A DNA stretch of 64,000 nucleotides from Deinococcus ficus (GCF_003444775.1 NZ_CP021081.1:608001-672000), one strand, 5' to 3'; positions 1 to 9,502 are shown, numbered from the stretch's first letter. Notes: generated by a model from the sequence alone, not told the origin. Made by a program: numbers and translations.

Positions 1-9
1 GTTGGTCAT
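1..9 (-). CDS. Possible start of a gene running off the left edge
   Basis: Only three codons (Met-Thr-Asn) lie inside the window, so no function can be given. The reason for calling it is positional: on the minus strand a TACACT hexamer at 18-23 is followed by 8 nt and an ATG at 9, the leaderless promoter layout seen before many other genes here. It would lie head-to-tail behind the thioesterase gene. This is an inference from promoter pattern only. Confidence 0.35.
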
Positions 10-38
10 AGCACCCCAGTGTAGGCCGACCCCGCCTG

Positions 39-425
39 TCACGGACGCGGGGACGTCCCGGCCGGCCGGTCCCGCCGGGACACCGTGCCCGTGAACAGCG
101 CCACCTTTTCCGGCTCCGCGCCCAGGCGCTGCACCTCCACGCGGTACGTCGCCAGCGTGCGGCCCACCCGCTCCGGCGTGGCCACCGCCACCAGCCGGTC
201 CCCGGCCCGCGCCGCCCGGAAGAAACTCAGGTGCGTGTCCACCGCCACCGCCTGCGCCTCCAGGTTGCTGATCACCGCGAACGCCTCGTCCGCCAGGCTG
301 AAGATCACGCCGCCGTGCGCGGTGCCGTGCATGTTCAGGCCGGCGTCCGTCACGGTCATCTCCACGCGGGTCAGGGAGGGGGTCGCTTCCAGCACGGTCA
401 TGCCCAGGGTCGCTTGCAGGCTCAT
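39..425 (-). CDS. PaaI/YdiI-type hotdog-fold thioesterase
   Basis: A 128-aa single-domain protein of the hotdog acyl-CoA thioesterase superfamily, which hydrolyses acyl-CoA thioesters in the cytoplasm. The segment MHGTAHGGVIFSLADEAFA (about residues 32-50) is the typical N-G-H-G-G-x-x-x-x-L-x-D/E motif of PaaI-like enzymes, here with MHGTAHGG; the second-strand VDTHLSFFRAA and later R-x-G-R-T-L-A-T-Y also match. Length is normal for the family. The ATG at 425 is chosen because TACGCT lies 5 nt upstream, giving a leaderless start. It is divergent from the glycerophosphodiesterase, sharing a 46-nt intergenic region. The phenylacetate link of the family name is not supported by the neighbours, so the substrate is unknown. 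Confidence 0.85.
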   Translation of the reverse strand: MSLQATLGMTVLEATPSLTRVEMTVTDAGLNMHGTAHGGVIFSLADEAFAVISNLEAQAVAVDTHLSFFRAARAGDRLVAVATPERVGRTLATYRVEVQRLGAEPEKVALFTGTVSRRDRPAGTSPRP

Positions 426-430
426 GCCCC

Positions 431-436
431 AGCGTA
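431..436 (-). promoter_or_regulatory. -10 hexamer, leaderless promoter of the thioesterase
   Basis: TACGCT on the minus strand ends 5 nt before the ATG at 425. The promoter is packed back to back with that of the downstream glycerophosphodiesterase gene. Confidence 0.6.
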
Positions 437-459
437 CCGTTCACGCCCCCGCGGGCGCT

Positions 460-465
460 TAGGCT
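460..465 (+). promoter_or_regulatory. -10 hexamer, leaderless promoter of the glycerophosphodiesterase
   Basis: TAGGCT is followed by 6 nt and the ATG at 472. No convincing -35 box is visible. Confidence 0.6.
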
Positions 466-471
466 GTACCC

Positions 472-1152
472 ATGTCCCGCCCCCTGCTGCTCGGCCACCG
501 CGGCGTGCCTGCCCGGCACCCGGAGAACACCCTGCCCGGCTTCCAGGCGGCGCTGGACGCCGGGCTGGACGGCGTGGAATGGGACGTGCGCCGCCTCGCG
601 GACGGCACGCTGGTCCTCCACCACGACGACACCCTGAGCAGCGGCGAACTGCTGACCCACCTCACCCGCGACGAGTGGCCGAAACACCTGCCCACCCTGC
701 ACGACGGCCTCACCTGGGCCGCGGACACCGGGGCCTTCGTGAACGTGGAACTCAAGCACGAGACCGCCCGCCCGGACGACCGCGTGCCCCGCACCCTGGA
801 CGCCATCCGCACCCACGGCCTGACCCGGCGCGTGATCGTCAGTTCCTTCATGCCCACCTTCCTGCGCGCCGCCCGCCGCGCCGTGCCCGAGATCCCCCGC
901 GGGCTGCTCATCCACCGCGCCTACCCGCCCGCGCTGATCCAGGCGGTGATGGCCTGGACCGGCAGCGCCGCCCTGCACCCCGCCCACCCCCTGGTCACGC
1001 CCGCCCTGATGGCCCAGGCCCGCCGGCGCGGCTGGCAGGTCAACGCCTGGACCGTGAACGACCCCGCCGATGCCCGCCGCCTGGGCGCCCTGGGCGTGCA
1101 CGGCCTGATCGGGGACGTGCCCGCCGCCCTCACCGCCGCTCGGGCAGACTGA
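472..1152 (+). CDS. Glycerophosphodiester phosphodiesterase (GDPD family)
   Basis: A 226-aa cytosolic-type GDPD that would split glycerophosphodiesters from lipid turnover into glycerol 3-phosphate and an alcohol. The N-terminal GHRGVPARHPENT gives the catalytic His-Arg-Glu-Asn of the family. VEWDVRRLADGTLVLHHDDTL carries the conserved Glu/Asp metal ligands and the HHDxTL motif, and VELKHE the later Glu-Lys. No signal peptide is seen. The ATG is set by a -10 hexamer 6 nt upstream. The stop lies 33 nt before the M42 peptidase, which has its own promoter. Confidence 0.9.
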   Translation: MSRPLLLGHRGVPARHPENTLPGFQAALDAGLDGVEWDVRRLADGTLVLHHDDTLSSGELLTHLTRDEWPKHLPTLHDGLTWAADTGAFVNVELKHETARPDDRVPRTLDAIRTHGLTRRVIVSSFMPTFLRAARRAVPEIPRGLLIHRAYPPALIQAVMAWTGSAALHPAHPLVTPALMAQARRRGWQVNAWTVNDPADARRLGALGVHGLIGDVPAALTAARAD

Positions 1153-1173
1153 ACGCCCGTCCCGGCCCGCCCG

Positions 1174-1179
1174 TATCAT
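1174..1179 (+). promoter_or_regulatory. -10 hexamer, leaderless promoter of the M42 peptidase
   Basis: TATCAT is followed by 6 nt and the ATG at 1186. Confidence 0.6.
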
Positions 1180-1185
1180 CCCGTC

Positions 1186-2214
<1,029 letters not shown>

Positions 2215-2221
2215 AGGTTGT

Positions 2222-2686
2222 ATGTCGCCCACTGAAGATGACATCACCCGACTGTTCCCTGACCTGCGGAGTTGGGATGATGGTAGAGGCATCACAGCGG
2301 GCGCTTGGCTGAACATGTTCGGCCGTCGGCGCGACGCTTTGATGCTGACTCCGCTGTTCTGGCCCGTGTTTAAGGAGCATGACGGCTGCCTGCTCTGGGC
2401 CGACTTTAGCCTTGACAGCTATGAAAGTTGGATGGAGAGCACCGGACGGAACCGGACGACCGTCGAGTCGGTGATGAATCACCGTCACGTGACTGACCTC
2501 TTCCTGAACGATCCGGAAGAGGCCACCCAGGAACAGGTGGAATTTCTGGGCTCAGTGCTGCGCGAGATGTGGGAAGCCAAACTCAGGCGGGATTTCCCTC
2601 ATCTCCCTGTCCAGGTGGACTTCCACTGGCAGGACCGTGAGGCGAGTGATGACGCGCAGTTATACGTTTATCTGAACCGCGCCTAA
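2222..2686 (+). CDS. Hypothetical protein, 154 aa, atypical composition
   Basis: I do not recognise this protein. It is acidic, soluble and rich in Trp, Phe and Asp (for example SWDDGRGITAGAWLNMFGRR and DFHWQDREASDDAQLYVYLN), with no signal peptide or membrane segment. It starts 7 nt after the M42 stop, with AAAGG about 4 nt before the ATG, which suggests translation from a shared mRNA. By eye its DNA has visibly more A/T at third codon positions than both neighbours, a possible sign of recent acquisition. The overall look (small, Trp-rich, acidic) is compatible with SMI1-like or other immunity-type folds, but that is a guess. Confidence 0.75.
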   Translation: MSPTEDDITRLFPDLRSWDDGRGITAGAWLNMFGRRRDALMLTPLFWPVFKEHDGCLLWADFSLDSYESWMESTGRNRTTVESVMNHRHVTDLFLNDPEEATQEQVEFLGSVLREMWEAKLRRDFPHLPVQVDFHWQDREASDDAQLYVYLNRA

Positions 2687-2693
2687 ACCGCAT

Positions 2694-3386
2694 TCACTGC
2701 TTCACGTAGATCTGTACGCTGTTCAGCGTGTCGGCGCCCGCGCCGGGGATGGGGCCGTAGTTGCTGTAGTTCTTGGTGAGGGCGTGGACGACGTTCATGC
2801 CGGCCACCACCTGCCCGAACGCGGTGTACTCGCCGTTCAGGCTGGGGGTGGGGGCCAGGGTGATGAAGAACTGGCTGCCCTGCGTGGTGTAGGCCGAGGC
2901 GCGGGCCATGGCGAGCACGCCGGGCCGGTCGAATTTCAGGCCGTTGAGGTGCTCGGCCATGAACTGGTACCCGGGGCCGCCGGTGCCCCAGCGGTCCTGC
3001 GCGGCGGGGTTCAGGCTGAGGGGGTCGCCGCCCTGCGCCATGAAGCCCTCGATCACGCGGTGGAAGCGGGTGCCGTCGTAGAAGTGATTCAGGGCGAGGA
3101 ACACGAAGTTGTTCACGGCGACCGGCGCGGCCTGTGGGTTCAGGTCCAGCACGACCGCGCCCTTGCTGGTGGTCATCACGGCGCGGTAGGTCTTGGTGGG
3201 GTCGGTGACCTGCTGCGCGGCCGTGAACTGCCGCACCGGGGTGCTGCTCAGTGGCGTGAGCTGCGCGTACCCGCTCAGGAGGGACGTGCCCGTGCTGGCC
3301 CCGGTGGTCGGCGACTGGGTGGGCGTGCAGGCACTCAGGGCGGAGGCCAGCAGCGCGGCCGGGAGGAGTTTCAGGGTGGCAGGCAT
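2694..3386 (-). CDS. Cyclophilin-type peptidyl-prolyl isomerase, lipoprotein
   Basis: A 230-aa exported proline isomerase that would assist folding of extracytoplasmic proteins. The N-terminus has a hydrophobic stretch ending in the lipobox LSAC at about residue 20, so it should be lipid-anchored. The cyclophilin domain spans about residues 65-228, with NNFVFLALNHFYDGTRFHRVIEGFMAQGGDP (F-H-R and M-Q-G-G active-site motifs), GSQFFITLAPTPSLNGEYTAFGQVVAGM and the conserved N-x-x-S-F-like core. It converges on the preceding 154-aa gene with only 7 nt between stops. The ATG is supported by AATACT 7 nt upstream. Confidence 0.92.
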   Translation of the reverse strand: MPATLKLLPAALLASALSACTPTQSPTTGASTGTSLLSGYAQLTPLSSTPVRQFTAAQQVTDPTKTYRAVMTTSKGAVVLDLNPQAAPVAVNNFVFLALNHFYDGTRFHRVIEGFMAQGGDPLSLNPAAQDRWGTGGPGYQFMAEHLNGLKFDRPGVLAMARASAYTTQGSQFFITLAPTPSLNGEYTAFGQVVAGMNVVHALTKNYSNYGPIPGAGADTLNSVQIYVKQ

Positions 3387-3393
3387 GCCCCCC

Positions 3394-3399
3394 AGTATT
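3394..3399 (-). promoter_or_regulatory. -10 hexamer, leaderless promoter of the cyclophilin
   Basis: AATACT on the minus strand is followed by 7 nt and the ATG at 3386. The first base departs from TANNNT. Confidence 0.45.
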
Positions 3400-3459
3400 C
3401 CGCATGCGCCGGGCGCGGCGGCCGGAGGGGCCTTGACCGGGCGTTGGGGTTCAGCCTGC

Positions 3460-3933
3460 TCAGCTTTCCAGGGAGAGGCTGGTGGTGTACTTCTCCTGCT
3501 TGACCACGATGGTGCTGGCGGTGTTGCGCACGCCGGGAATGGCGGCCAGGGTGTTCACCAGGAAGTGCTGGTAGGCGTCGAGGTCCGGGACGACCACCTT
3601 GAGCAGGTAGTCGATGTCGCCCAGGCACAGGAAGCATTCGAGCACCTCGGGGCGGTCCTGCATCTTGGCGGCGAAGTCCTCGAAGCCCTGTTTGGTCTGC
3701 TTGTCCAGGGACACGCGGACGAGGACCATCAGGTCGCGGCCCACCTGTTTCTGGTCGAGCAGGGCCACGTACCGCTGGATGATGCCTTCTTCTTCCAGGC
3801 GGCGCACGCGGCGCAGGGTGGGGGCGGGCGTCAGGCCGATCTCGTCGGCGAGTTCGGTGTTGGCGATGCGCGCGTCCCGTTGCAGGATGCTCAGGATGTG
3901 ACGATCGATGGCGTCCAGCTGCGCTTGCGACAT
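3460..3933 (-). CDS. Lrp/AsnC family transcriptional regulator
   Basis: A 157-aa feast/famine regulator. Residues 1-60 form the AsnC-type winged helix (DAIDRHILSILQRDARIANTELADEIGLTPAPTLRRVRRLEEEGII); residues 65-150 form the RAM ligand-binding domain with GDIDYLLKVVVPDLDAYQHFL. Such proteins bind amino acids and form dimers and octamers. The ATG at 3933 is chosen over an upstream in-frame ATG because the family starts just before this helix and TAGATT lies about 10 nt upstream. It is divergent from alanine dehydrogenase, an arrangement known in other bacteria where the Lrp-type neighbour responds to alanine and controls ald. That role is inferred here. Confidence 0.9.
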   Translation of the reverse strand: MSQAQLDAIDRHILSILQRDARIANTELADEIGLTPAPTLRRVRRLEEEGIIQRYVALLDQKQVGRDLMVLVRVSLDKQTKQGFEDFAAKMQDRPEVLECFLCLGDIDYLLKVVVPDLDAYQHFLVNTLAAIPGVRNTASTIVVKQEKYTTSLSLES

Positions 3934-4136
3934 AAACACCGGCAATCTAGCACTTTCCCGCAACCTTGTTGCCAGCAATCCCAGACACGTGGGGTGCTGC
4001 GGCAATCCTGTCCCGCTGGATTCCTGTTACCATTGCGCCGTACGAACTTCGCCGTCATCCGGTTGCGTCGCCGGGGTGCCCCGCTTCTGGGCTGGCCCTG
4101 CCGCGCGGTGCTGGTCAGGTGAGGTCAAGGAGAACT
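3934..4136. promoter_or_regulatory. lrp-ald intergenic control region with repeated GCAAT/GTTGC motifs
   Basis: This 203-nt divergent region contains repeated short elements: GCAAT at 3942, 3975 and 4002, ATTGC at 4032, GTTGC at 4063, and a small palindrome GCAAC-CTT-GTTGC at 3960-3972. Clustered degenerate half-sites are typical of Lrp-family binding. Assignment to the adjacent Lrp protein is inference. Confidence 0.45.
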
Positions 4137-5246
4137 ATGCATATCGGACTGCCCAAGGAAATCAAGGTCAAGGAAAACCGCGTGGCCCTCACCCCCGGCG
4201 GGGTCGCCACCCTGGTCCGCCGCGGTCACACCGTCAGCGTGCAGCGCACCGCCGGCGTCGGCAGCGGCATTCAGGACACCGAGTACGAACAGGCCGGCGC
4301 GAAGATGGTGGACACCGCCGCCGAAGCCTGGGCGGCTGAGATGGTCGTGAAGGTCAAGGAACCCGTCGCCAGCGAGTACGGCTTCCTGCGCCCCGACCTG
4401 CTGCTGTTCACGTACCTGCACCTTGCCGCCGACAAGCCCCTCACCGAGGCGCTCATTCAGGCCGGCACCACCGGCATCGCCTACGAGACCGTGCAGGCTG
4501 AGGACGGCAGCCTGCCCCTGCTGACCCCCATGAGCGAGGTTGCCGGGCGCCTGAGCGTGCAGGCCGGCGCCTACCACCTGCAGAAACCCGTCGGCGGGCG
4601 CGGCGTGCTGCTGGGCGGCGTGCCCGGCGTGCAGCCCGGTCACGTCACCATCATCGGCGGCGGGGTCGTGGGCACCAACGCCGCGAAGATGGCCATGGGC
4701 CTGGGCGCCAAGGTCACCATCCTGGACGTCAGCCAGCGCCGCCTCGCGTACCTGGACGACGTGTTCTTCGGCAAGATCACCACCATGATGAGCAGCGAGG
4801 CGAACCTGCGCGCCCTGCTGCCGGACACGGACCTGCTGATCGGCGGCGTGCTGATCCCCGGCGCGAAGGCCCCGCACCTCGTCACGCGCGACATGCTGAA
4901 GCTGATGCCTGAAGGCAGCGTCATCGTGGACGTTGCCGTGGACCAGGGCGGCTGCGTGGAGACCATCCACGCCACCACGCACGACGACCCCACCTACGTC
5001 GTGGACGGCATCGTGCACTACGGCGTGGCGAACATGCCCGGCGCCGTGCCCCGCACCAGCACCTTCGCCCTGACCAACCAGACCCTGCCGTACGCGCTGA
5101 TGCTGGCCGACCAGGGCGTGGCCGCGCTGAAGAAGAGCGAGGCGCTGCGCCTGGGCCTGAACACCTGCCAGGGCAAGGTCACCTACCCCGGCGTGGCCGA
5201 GGCCTTCGACATGCCGTACACCGAGGCTGTGTCCGTCCTGGCCTGA
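4137..5246 (+). CDS. ald: Alanine dehydrogenase
   Basis: A 369-aa NAD-dependent L-alanine dehydrogenase, interconverting alanine with pyruvate and ammonium in the cytosol. [20 protein letters not shown] is the classical N-terminus (pyruvate-binding Arg and catalytic-region Lys follow in VVKVKEP). HLAADKPLT contains the catalytic-region His. The Rossmann glycine motif is [18 protein letters not shown] near residues 174-191, and DQGGCVET and [11 protein letters not shown] are signature segments. The ATG is fixed by AAGGAG at 4127-4132. It has a strong hairpin terminator downstream and an adjacent Lrp regulator. Confidence 0.97.
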   Translation: MHIGLPKEIKVKENRVALTPGGVATLVRRGHTVSVQRTAGVGSGIQDTEYEQAGAKMVDTAAEAWAAEMVVKVKEPVASEYGFLRPDLLLFTYLHLAADKPLTEALIQAGTTGIAYETVQAEDGSLPLLTPMSEVAGRLSVQAGAYHLQKPVGGRGVLLGGVPGVQPGHVTIIGGGVVGTNAAKMAMGLGAKVTILDVSQRRLAYLDDVFFGKITTMMSSEANLRALLPDTDLLIGGVLIPGAKAPHLVTRDMLKLMPEGSVIVDVAVDQGGCVETIHATTHDDPTYVVDGIVHYGVANMPGAVPRTSTFALTNQTLPYALMLADQGVAALKKSEALRLGLNTCQGKVTYPGVAEAFDMPYTEAVSVLA

Positions 5247-5294
5247 GCCCCACCGCACCTGAGTGAACCGTGCCCGAGTGAGGCGCGTCCTCCT

Positions 5295-5321
5295 GCCCCC
5301 GCCCCTGCCGGCGGGGGCTTT
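5295..5321 (+). terminator. Rho-independent terminator of ald
   Basis: A perfect 9-bp stem, GCCCCCGCC at 5295-5303 and GGCGGGGGC at 5310-5318, with a 6-nt loop and a short TTT run. Confidence 0.75.
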
Positions 5322-5355
5322 CCCGTGTCCGGCCTGTGTCCCGCCGGGCGCGCGC

Positions 5356-5361
5356 TAGCCT
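5356..5361 (+). promoter_or_regulatory. -10 hexamer, leaderless promoter of the ABC exporter
   Basis: TAGCCT is followed by 7 nt and the ATG at 5369. It argues against the in-frame GTG at 5336 as the start. Confidence 0.55.
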
Positions 5362-5368
5362 GCAGCCG

Positions 5369-7225
5369 ATGACGGCCCGCCCCGCGCTCACCCCTGCCCC
5401 CAACCCTGCCCGCCGCCAGAAGGACCCCCGGCAGCTGCTGCGGCTGCTGGCCTTCGCCCGGCCGTACCGGGCGGCGTTCGCGCTGGGGGGGGTGGCGACC
5501 CTGCTGTCCAGCGGGCTGGGGCTGGTGTTTCCGCTGCTGTTCGGGCAATTGATCGACGCTTCCTTCCTGAAGGTCGGCAGCCGCGACACCACGCAGCTGG
5601 ACCGCACGGTGCTGCTGCTGCTGGGCGTGTTCGCCGTGTCCTCCCTGTTCGGGGCGGCCCAGTCCTTCCTGCTGGCGCGGGTGGGGACCAGCGTGGTCGC
5701 GGACCTGCGGCGCACCCTGTTCGCGCACCTGCTCACGCTCTCCCCGCGCTTTTTCGGGAACCACAAGGTCGGGGACCTCACCAGCCGCCTCACCGCGGAC
5801 GTGGGCACCGTGTACAGCGTCACCAGCGTGGCACTGGCGCAGCTGCTCGCGCAGATCGTCACGCTGGTCGGATCGCTGAGCCTGCTGGTGCTCACCAGCT
5901 GGAAACTCAGCCTGCTGACCCTGGCCGTGATTCCCCTGGTGATCGGCACCGCCGTGACCATCGGCCTGCGCATCCGCCGGGCCAGCCGCGCCGTGCAGGA
6001 CGCCCTGGCCGACGCGAACGCCAGCGCCAGCGAGGCGATCAGCGGCGTGCGCGTGGTCCAGAGCTTCACCGCCGAACACGCCGAACGAAAGCGCTTCGGG
6101 GTGGGCGTGCAGGCGGCCTTCGACGCCGCCATCGGCCGGGCCCGCTGGCAGGCCTGGATGACCGGCCTGATGGGCTTTTTCACCTTCGGTGGCCTGGCCG
6201 TGATCCTGTGGTTCGGCGGGCGGCAGGTCATGAGCGGCGCGCTGTCCCCGGGCACGCTCGTCACGTTCCTCTTCTACGCCTTCCAGGTGGGCGGCACGGT
6301 CGCGCAGCTGACCGGCCTGTACAACCAGTTCCAGGAAGCGCTGGGCGCCTCCGGACGCATCTTCGAACTGCTCGACGAGCACAGCGACCTGCCCGAGCCG
6401 TCCGCGCCCGCCCCGCTGACCCGCGCGGAGGGCCGCGTGACCTTCGAGGCCGTCACCTTCGCCTACGAGGGCCACGCGGTCCTGCGCGACCTGACGCTGG
6501 ATGTCCCCGCCGGGCAGATCGTCGCCCTGGTCGGGCCCAGCGGGGCAGGGAAGACCACCTTGGTCAGCCTGATTCCCCGCTTCTGGGACGTGAGCGCCGG
6601 CACGCTCCGCCTGGACGGCACCGACCTGCGCGACTTCGCCCTGCGGGACCTGCGCGCCCAGGTGGGCCTGGTGCCGCAGGAAACCCTGCTGTTCTCCGGC
6701 ACGGTGGGCGAGAACATCCGCTATGGCCGCCCCGACGCCACGCCGGCCGAGGTGGAGGCCGCCGCCCGCGCCGCGAACGCCCACGAGTTCATCACCGCCT
6801 TCGACCTCGGGTACGACACGGTCGTGGGGGAGCGCGGCGTGAAGCTGTCCGGTGGCCAGCGCCAGCGCATCGCGATTGCCCGGGCGCTGCTGAAAGACCC
6901 CCGCATCCTGATCCTGGACGAGGCCACCAGCGCCCTGGACAACGAATCCGAGGCCCTGGTCCAGGCGGCCCTGGAACGATTGATGCAGGGCCGCACGACC
7001 TTCGTGATCGCCCACCGCCTCAGCACCGTGCGGAACGCTGACCGGATTCTCGTGATGGACGCCGGGCAGATCGTGCAGGACGGCACGCACGCGCAACTCC
7101 TCGCCGCCGGGGGCCTGTACCGCGACCTGTACGAACTGCAGTTCCGGCAGCAGACGGCCCAGGCCGCCGACCTGGACCCTGAACCCGCCCCGGTGACGCC
7201 ACCGGCCAAACCTCCCACGGTTTAG
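5369..7225 (+). CDS. ABC transporter, fused permease and ATPase (MsbA/LmrA type)
   Basis: A 618-aa half-transporter that should homodimerise in the inner membrane and export a hydrophobic substrate. Residues about 35-320 hold six membrane helices. The ATPase domain follows from about 360: Walker A GPSGAGKTT, Q-loop LVPQETLLFSG, signature LSGGQRQRIAIARALL, Walker B RILILDEATSALD and H-loop VIAHRLSTV. All catalytic elements are intact. It has a short C-terminal tail rich in Pro and Ala. The gene stands alone between the ald terminator and a phospholipase gene, so the substrate is unknown (lipid or drug). Confidence 0.93.
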   Translation: MTARPALTPAPNPARRQKDPRQLLRLLAFARPYRAAFALGGVATLLSSGLGLVFPLLFGQLIDASFLKVGSRDTTQLDRTVLLLLGVFAVSSLFGAAQSFLLARVGTSVVADLRRTLFAHLLTLSPRFFGNHKVGDLTSRLTADVGTVYSVTSVALAQLLAQIVTLVGSLSLLVLTSWKLSLLTLAVIPLVIGTAVTIGLRIRRASRAVQDALADANASASEAISGVRVVQSFTAEHAERKRFGVGVQAAFDAAIGRARWQAWMTGLMGFFTFGGLAVILWFGGRQVMSGALSPGTLVTFLFYAFQVGGTVAQLTGLYNQFQEALGASGRIFELLDEHSDLPEPSAPAPLTRAEGRVTFEAVTFAYEGHAVLRDLTLDVPAGQIVALVGPSGAGKTTLVSLIPRFWDVSAGTLRLDGTDLRDFALRDLRAQVGLVPQETLLFSGTVGENIRYGRPDATPAEVEAAARAANAHEFITAFDLGYDTVVGERGVKLSGGQRQRIAIARALLKDPRILILDEATSALDNESEALVQAALERLMQGRTTFVIAHRLSTVRNADRILVMDAGQIVQDGTHAQLLAAGGLYRDLYELQFRQQTAQAADLDPEPAPVTPPAKPPTV

Positions 7226-7426
7226 GCGCCGCTGCTTGGATTTCAGGCTTTGTGAGTGGCTTCCGTCTCCTCACGCCACGCCTCAGGCACATGAGTGCCG
7301 GGTTAACGGAACTTCACTCGCGGCGCTGTCTTTCGGCAGTGGCCGGCCCTGGGTGCATTGCCTAAGCTCAACGCAGCTCAATCAACCCAGCCCGCCGCCC
7401 TCATCCCGCGTCCCCGGAGGTCCCCC

Positions 7427-8116
7427 ATGAAGCGCACCGCCCACCTGCTCACCGTCACCCTCTGCAGCGCCGCCTTCCTCGCCTCCTGCTCCCAGGCGCC
7501 CGCCGCCCCCGAGCAGGCCGCCACGCCGGACCAGGCCAGCACGGCCCCGGCCGTGAGCGTGCGCAGCCAGATCCTGGACCTCGCCCAGCAGCCGGAACTG
7601 CAGGACCCGGACATCCAGCGCATCCTGCGCGACAACGCCGACGACGCCGCCCTCCTGGAACGCCTGCAGGGCAAGCGCCCCACCGAAGGGCCCGCCCTGC
7701 AGGCCCAGGGCCTGAGCGGCCGCGCGCTGTACACGTACGGCGTTGCCACCGGCAGCGTCAGCTACTACTGGAACGAACGCGCCGCGCCCAACTACAGCGG
7801 CCTGAACTGGGGGTACGACGGGTGCAGCGTGCCCCAGTGGATCCTGGACCGCAGCGAAACGGCCCGCACGTACAAGGCCAAGTTCCACCAGCCGTGCATC
7901 GTGCACGACTTCGGGTACCGCAACGCCTCGGCCATCACGTCCAACTGGGCGGTCGGCCAGGGCTACCGCCTGCTGGTGGATCAGGCCTTCGGGCGCAATA
8001 TGGACCGCGTGTGCGCCGGGGTGTCCAACTACTTTTCCCGCGTGAAGTGCTACGCCGTGTCGTACGCCTTCGAGAAGGCCGTGACGCTGGGCGGGTTCAA
8101 CAAACTCGACCTCTGA
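7427..8116 (+). CDS. Secreted prokaryotic phospholipase A2, lipoprotein
   Basis: A 229-aa exported protein. Residues 1-22 are a signal sequence ending in a lipobox-like LASC, followed by an Ala/Pro/Gln-rich linker to about residue 55. The C-terminal domain (about 115-229) resembles bacterial phospholipase A2: YDGCSVP, then the calcium/active-site helix FHQPCIVHDFGYRN carrying the His-Asp pair, and paired cysteines (MDRVCAGV, RVKCYAVSY) for a disulfide. It would hydrolyse the sn-2 ester of phospholipids outside the cytoplasm. GGAGG at 7416-7420 sets the ATG and removes an upstream in-frame extension. A two-component system follows. Confidence 0.85.
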   Translation: MKRTAHLLTVTLCSAAFLASCSQAPAAPEQAATPDQASTAPAVSVRSQILDLAQQPELQDPDIQRILRDNADDAALLERLQGKRPTEGPALQAQGLSGRALYTYGVATGSVSYYWNERAAPNYSGLNWGYDGCSVPQWILDRSETARTYKAKFHQPCIVHDFGYRNASAITSNWAVGQGYRLLVDQAFGRNMDRVCAGVSNYFSRVKCYAVSYAFEKAVTLGGFNKLDL

Positions 8117-8287
8117 GCCCCGCCCCCTGACCTCGGACCCGGACGCCCAGCGGCTCTCCGGGTCTCCGGCATTCCGGTGGGGCCGGTGTAGGCTGGAGCG
8201 GTCACCTGCCGCATTCACGCTCCGGGCCGCCCGCCGCGACCCTCCCGGCGCTTATTCCTGCCGCTCCGCCCTGCCGAGGAACGAACC

Positions 8288-9502
8288 ATGACCGTGTCGC
8301 TGCCCCTGCTGCCCGAGTCCACGCGAACCTCTCACGCCCCGCCCGCCGCGGCCGTCCAGGAGGCGGCGGGCGAGGTGCGCCGCACGCTTCTGCAGACCAG
8401 CCTGCCCATCTGGGCGGTGCTGTCCCTGCACTCCCTGATGATCGAACCCGTCCGGGACCAGCTGTCGCGCGGCGCGGTCCTGACCTGGGGCACGCTGAAC
8501 CTGGTGTTCCTGGGCACGCTGCTGCTCACCCTGCGGCACCTGAACCGCCTGTCCCCCCCGGCGGCCCTGGCCGCGTTGCTGGGCCAGTCGGCGCTGCTGC
8601 TCACCGGGAACGCCTTCCTGAACGGCAGCAGCATCCAGGCCGGGCTGCTGGTCGTGGTGGCCGCGCAGGTCAGCCTGCTGTGGCCCTTCCGGCAGGTGCT
8701 GGTGTGGATCGCCGGGCAGAGCCTGGGCCTGCTGTGGATCCTGCACACGAACTGGCAGAGCCTGGACGCCTGGGCCTTCAGCACCGGGTACGTGTGCATC
8801 CAGCTGCTCGCGGCGTCCAGCGTGCGCACCGCCATGCGCGAGGTGCAGGCGCGCCGCCAGCTGTCCGTGGTCGTCGAGGAACTCCGCGCCACCCGCGAAC
8901 TGCTCAGCGAGGCCAGCCGGCAGGCCGAGCGCCTGCACATCTCCCGCGAACTGCACGACGTGCTGGGCCACCAGCTCACCGCGCTGGGCATGCACCTGCA
9001 GGTCGGGCTGCACCACCTGCCCCCGGAGCACGCGGCGCGGCCGCACGTGCAGACCGCGCAGGCCGTGGGACAGCAACTGCTGGACGACGTGCGCACCACC
9101 GTGCGCGGCATGCGCGCCTCGGCCACCTGCGATTTCGTGCCGGAGGTCCGCCGCCTGACCGCCACCGACGCCCTCAGCGTCCAGCTGGCGTTCAGCCCCG
9201 GCTTCACCGTGACCTGCCCGGTCACGTCCCTGGTGCTGCGCCGCTGCGTGCAGGAGATCATGACGAATACCCTGCGGCACGCCCGCGCCGCGCACCTGTG
9301 GTTCACGTTCACGCAGGGCGCCCAGGGCATCCGCGTGCAGGCGCACGACGACGGGCGCGGCGCCCCGGACCTGCGCTTCGGGTGCGGGCTGCTGGGCATG
9401 CGTGAACGCCTGGGCTGCGTGGGTGGGCAGCTGCACGTGGACTCGCCCCCCGGCCAGGGCGTGCGGTATCTCCTGAGCCTCCCCGCGCAGGAGGGCACGT
9501 GA
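8288..9502 (+). CDS. Membrane sensor histidine kinase, NarL/DesK class
   Basis: A 404-aa kinase with several membrane helices in residues about 30-190 (TLLQTSLPIWAVLSL, LVFLGTLLLTLRHL, LAALLGQSALLLTG, GLLVVVAAQVSLLWPF) and no obvious periplasmic or HAMP domain, as in DesK-like sensors of membrane state. A coiled linker precedes the HisKA_3 box HISRELHDVLGHQLTALGMH with the phospho-acceptor His223. The ATP-binding domain shows the N-box TNTLRHARAA and G-box AHDDGRGAPD. GAGGA 7 nt before the ATG supports the start. Its stop overlaps the regulator's start by 4 nt. Confidence 0.92.
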   Translation: MTVSLPLLPESTRTSHAPPAAAVQEAAGEVRRTLLQTSLPIWAVLSLHSLMIEPVRDQLSRGAVLTWGTLNLVFLGTLLLTLRHLNRLSPPAALAALLGQSALLLTGNAFLNGSSIQAGLLVVVAAQVSLLWPFRQVLVWIAGQSLGLLWILHTNWQSLDAWAFSTGYVCIQLLAASSVRTAMREVQARRQLSVVVEELRATRELLSEASRQAERLHISRELHDVLGHQLTALGMHLQVGLHHLPPEHAARPHVQTAQAVGQQLLDDVRTTVRGMRASATCDFVPEVRRLTATDALSVQLAFSPGFTVTCPVTSLVLRRCVQEIMTNTLRHARAAHLWFTFTQGAQGIRVQAHDDGRGAPDLRFGCGLLGMRERLGCVGGQLHVDSPPGQGVRYLLSLPAQEGT

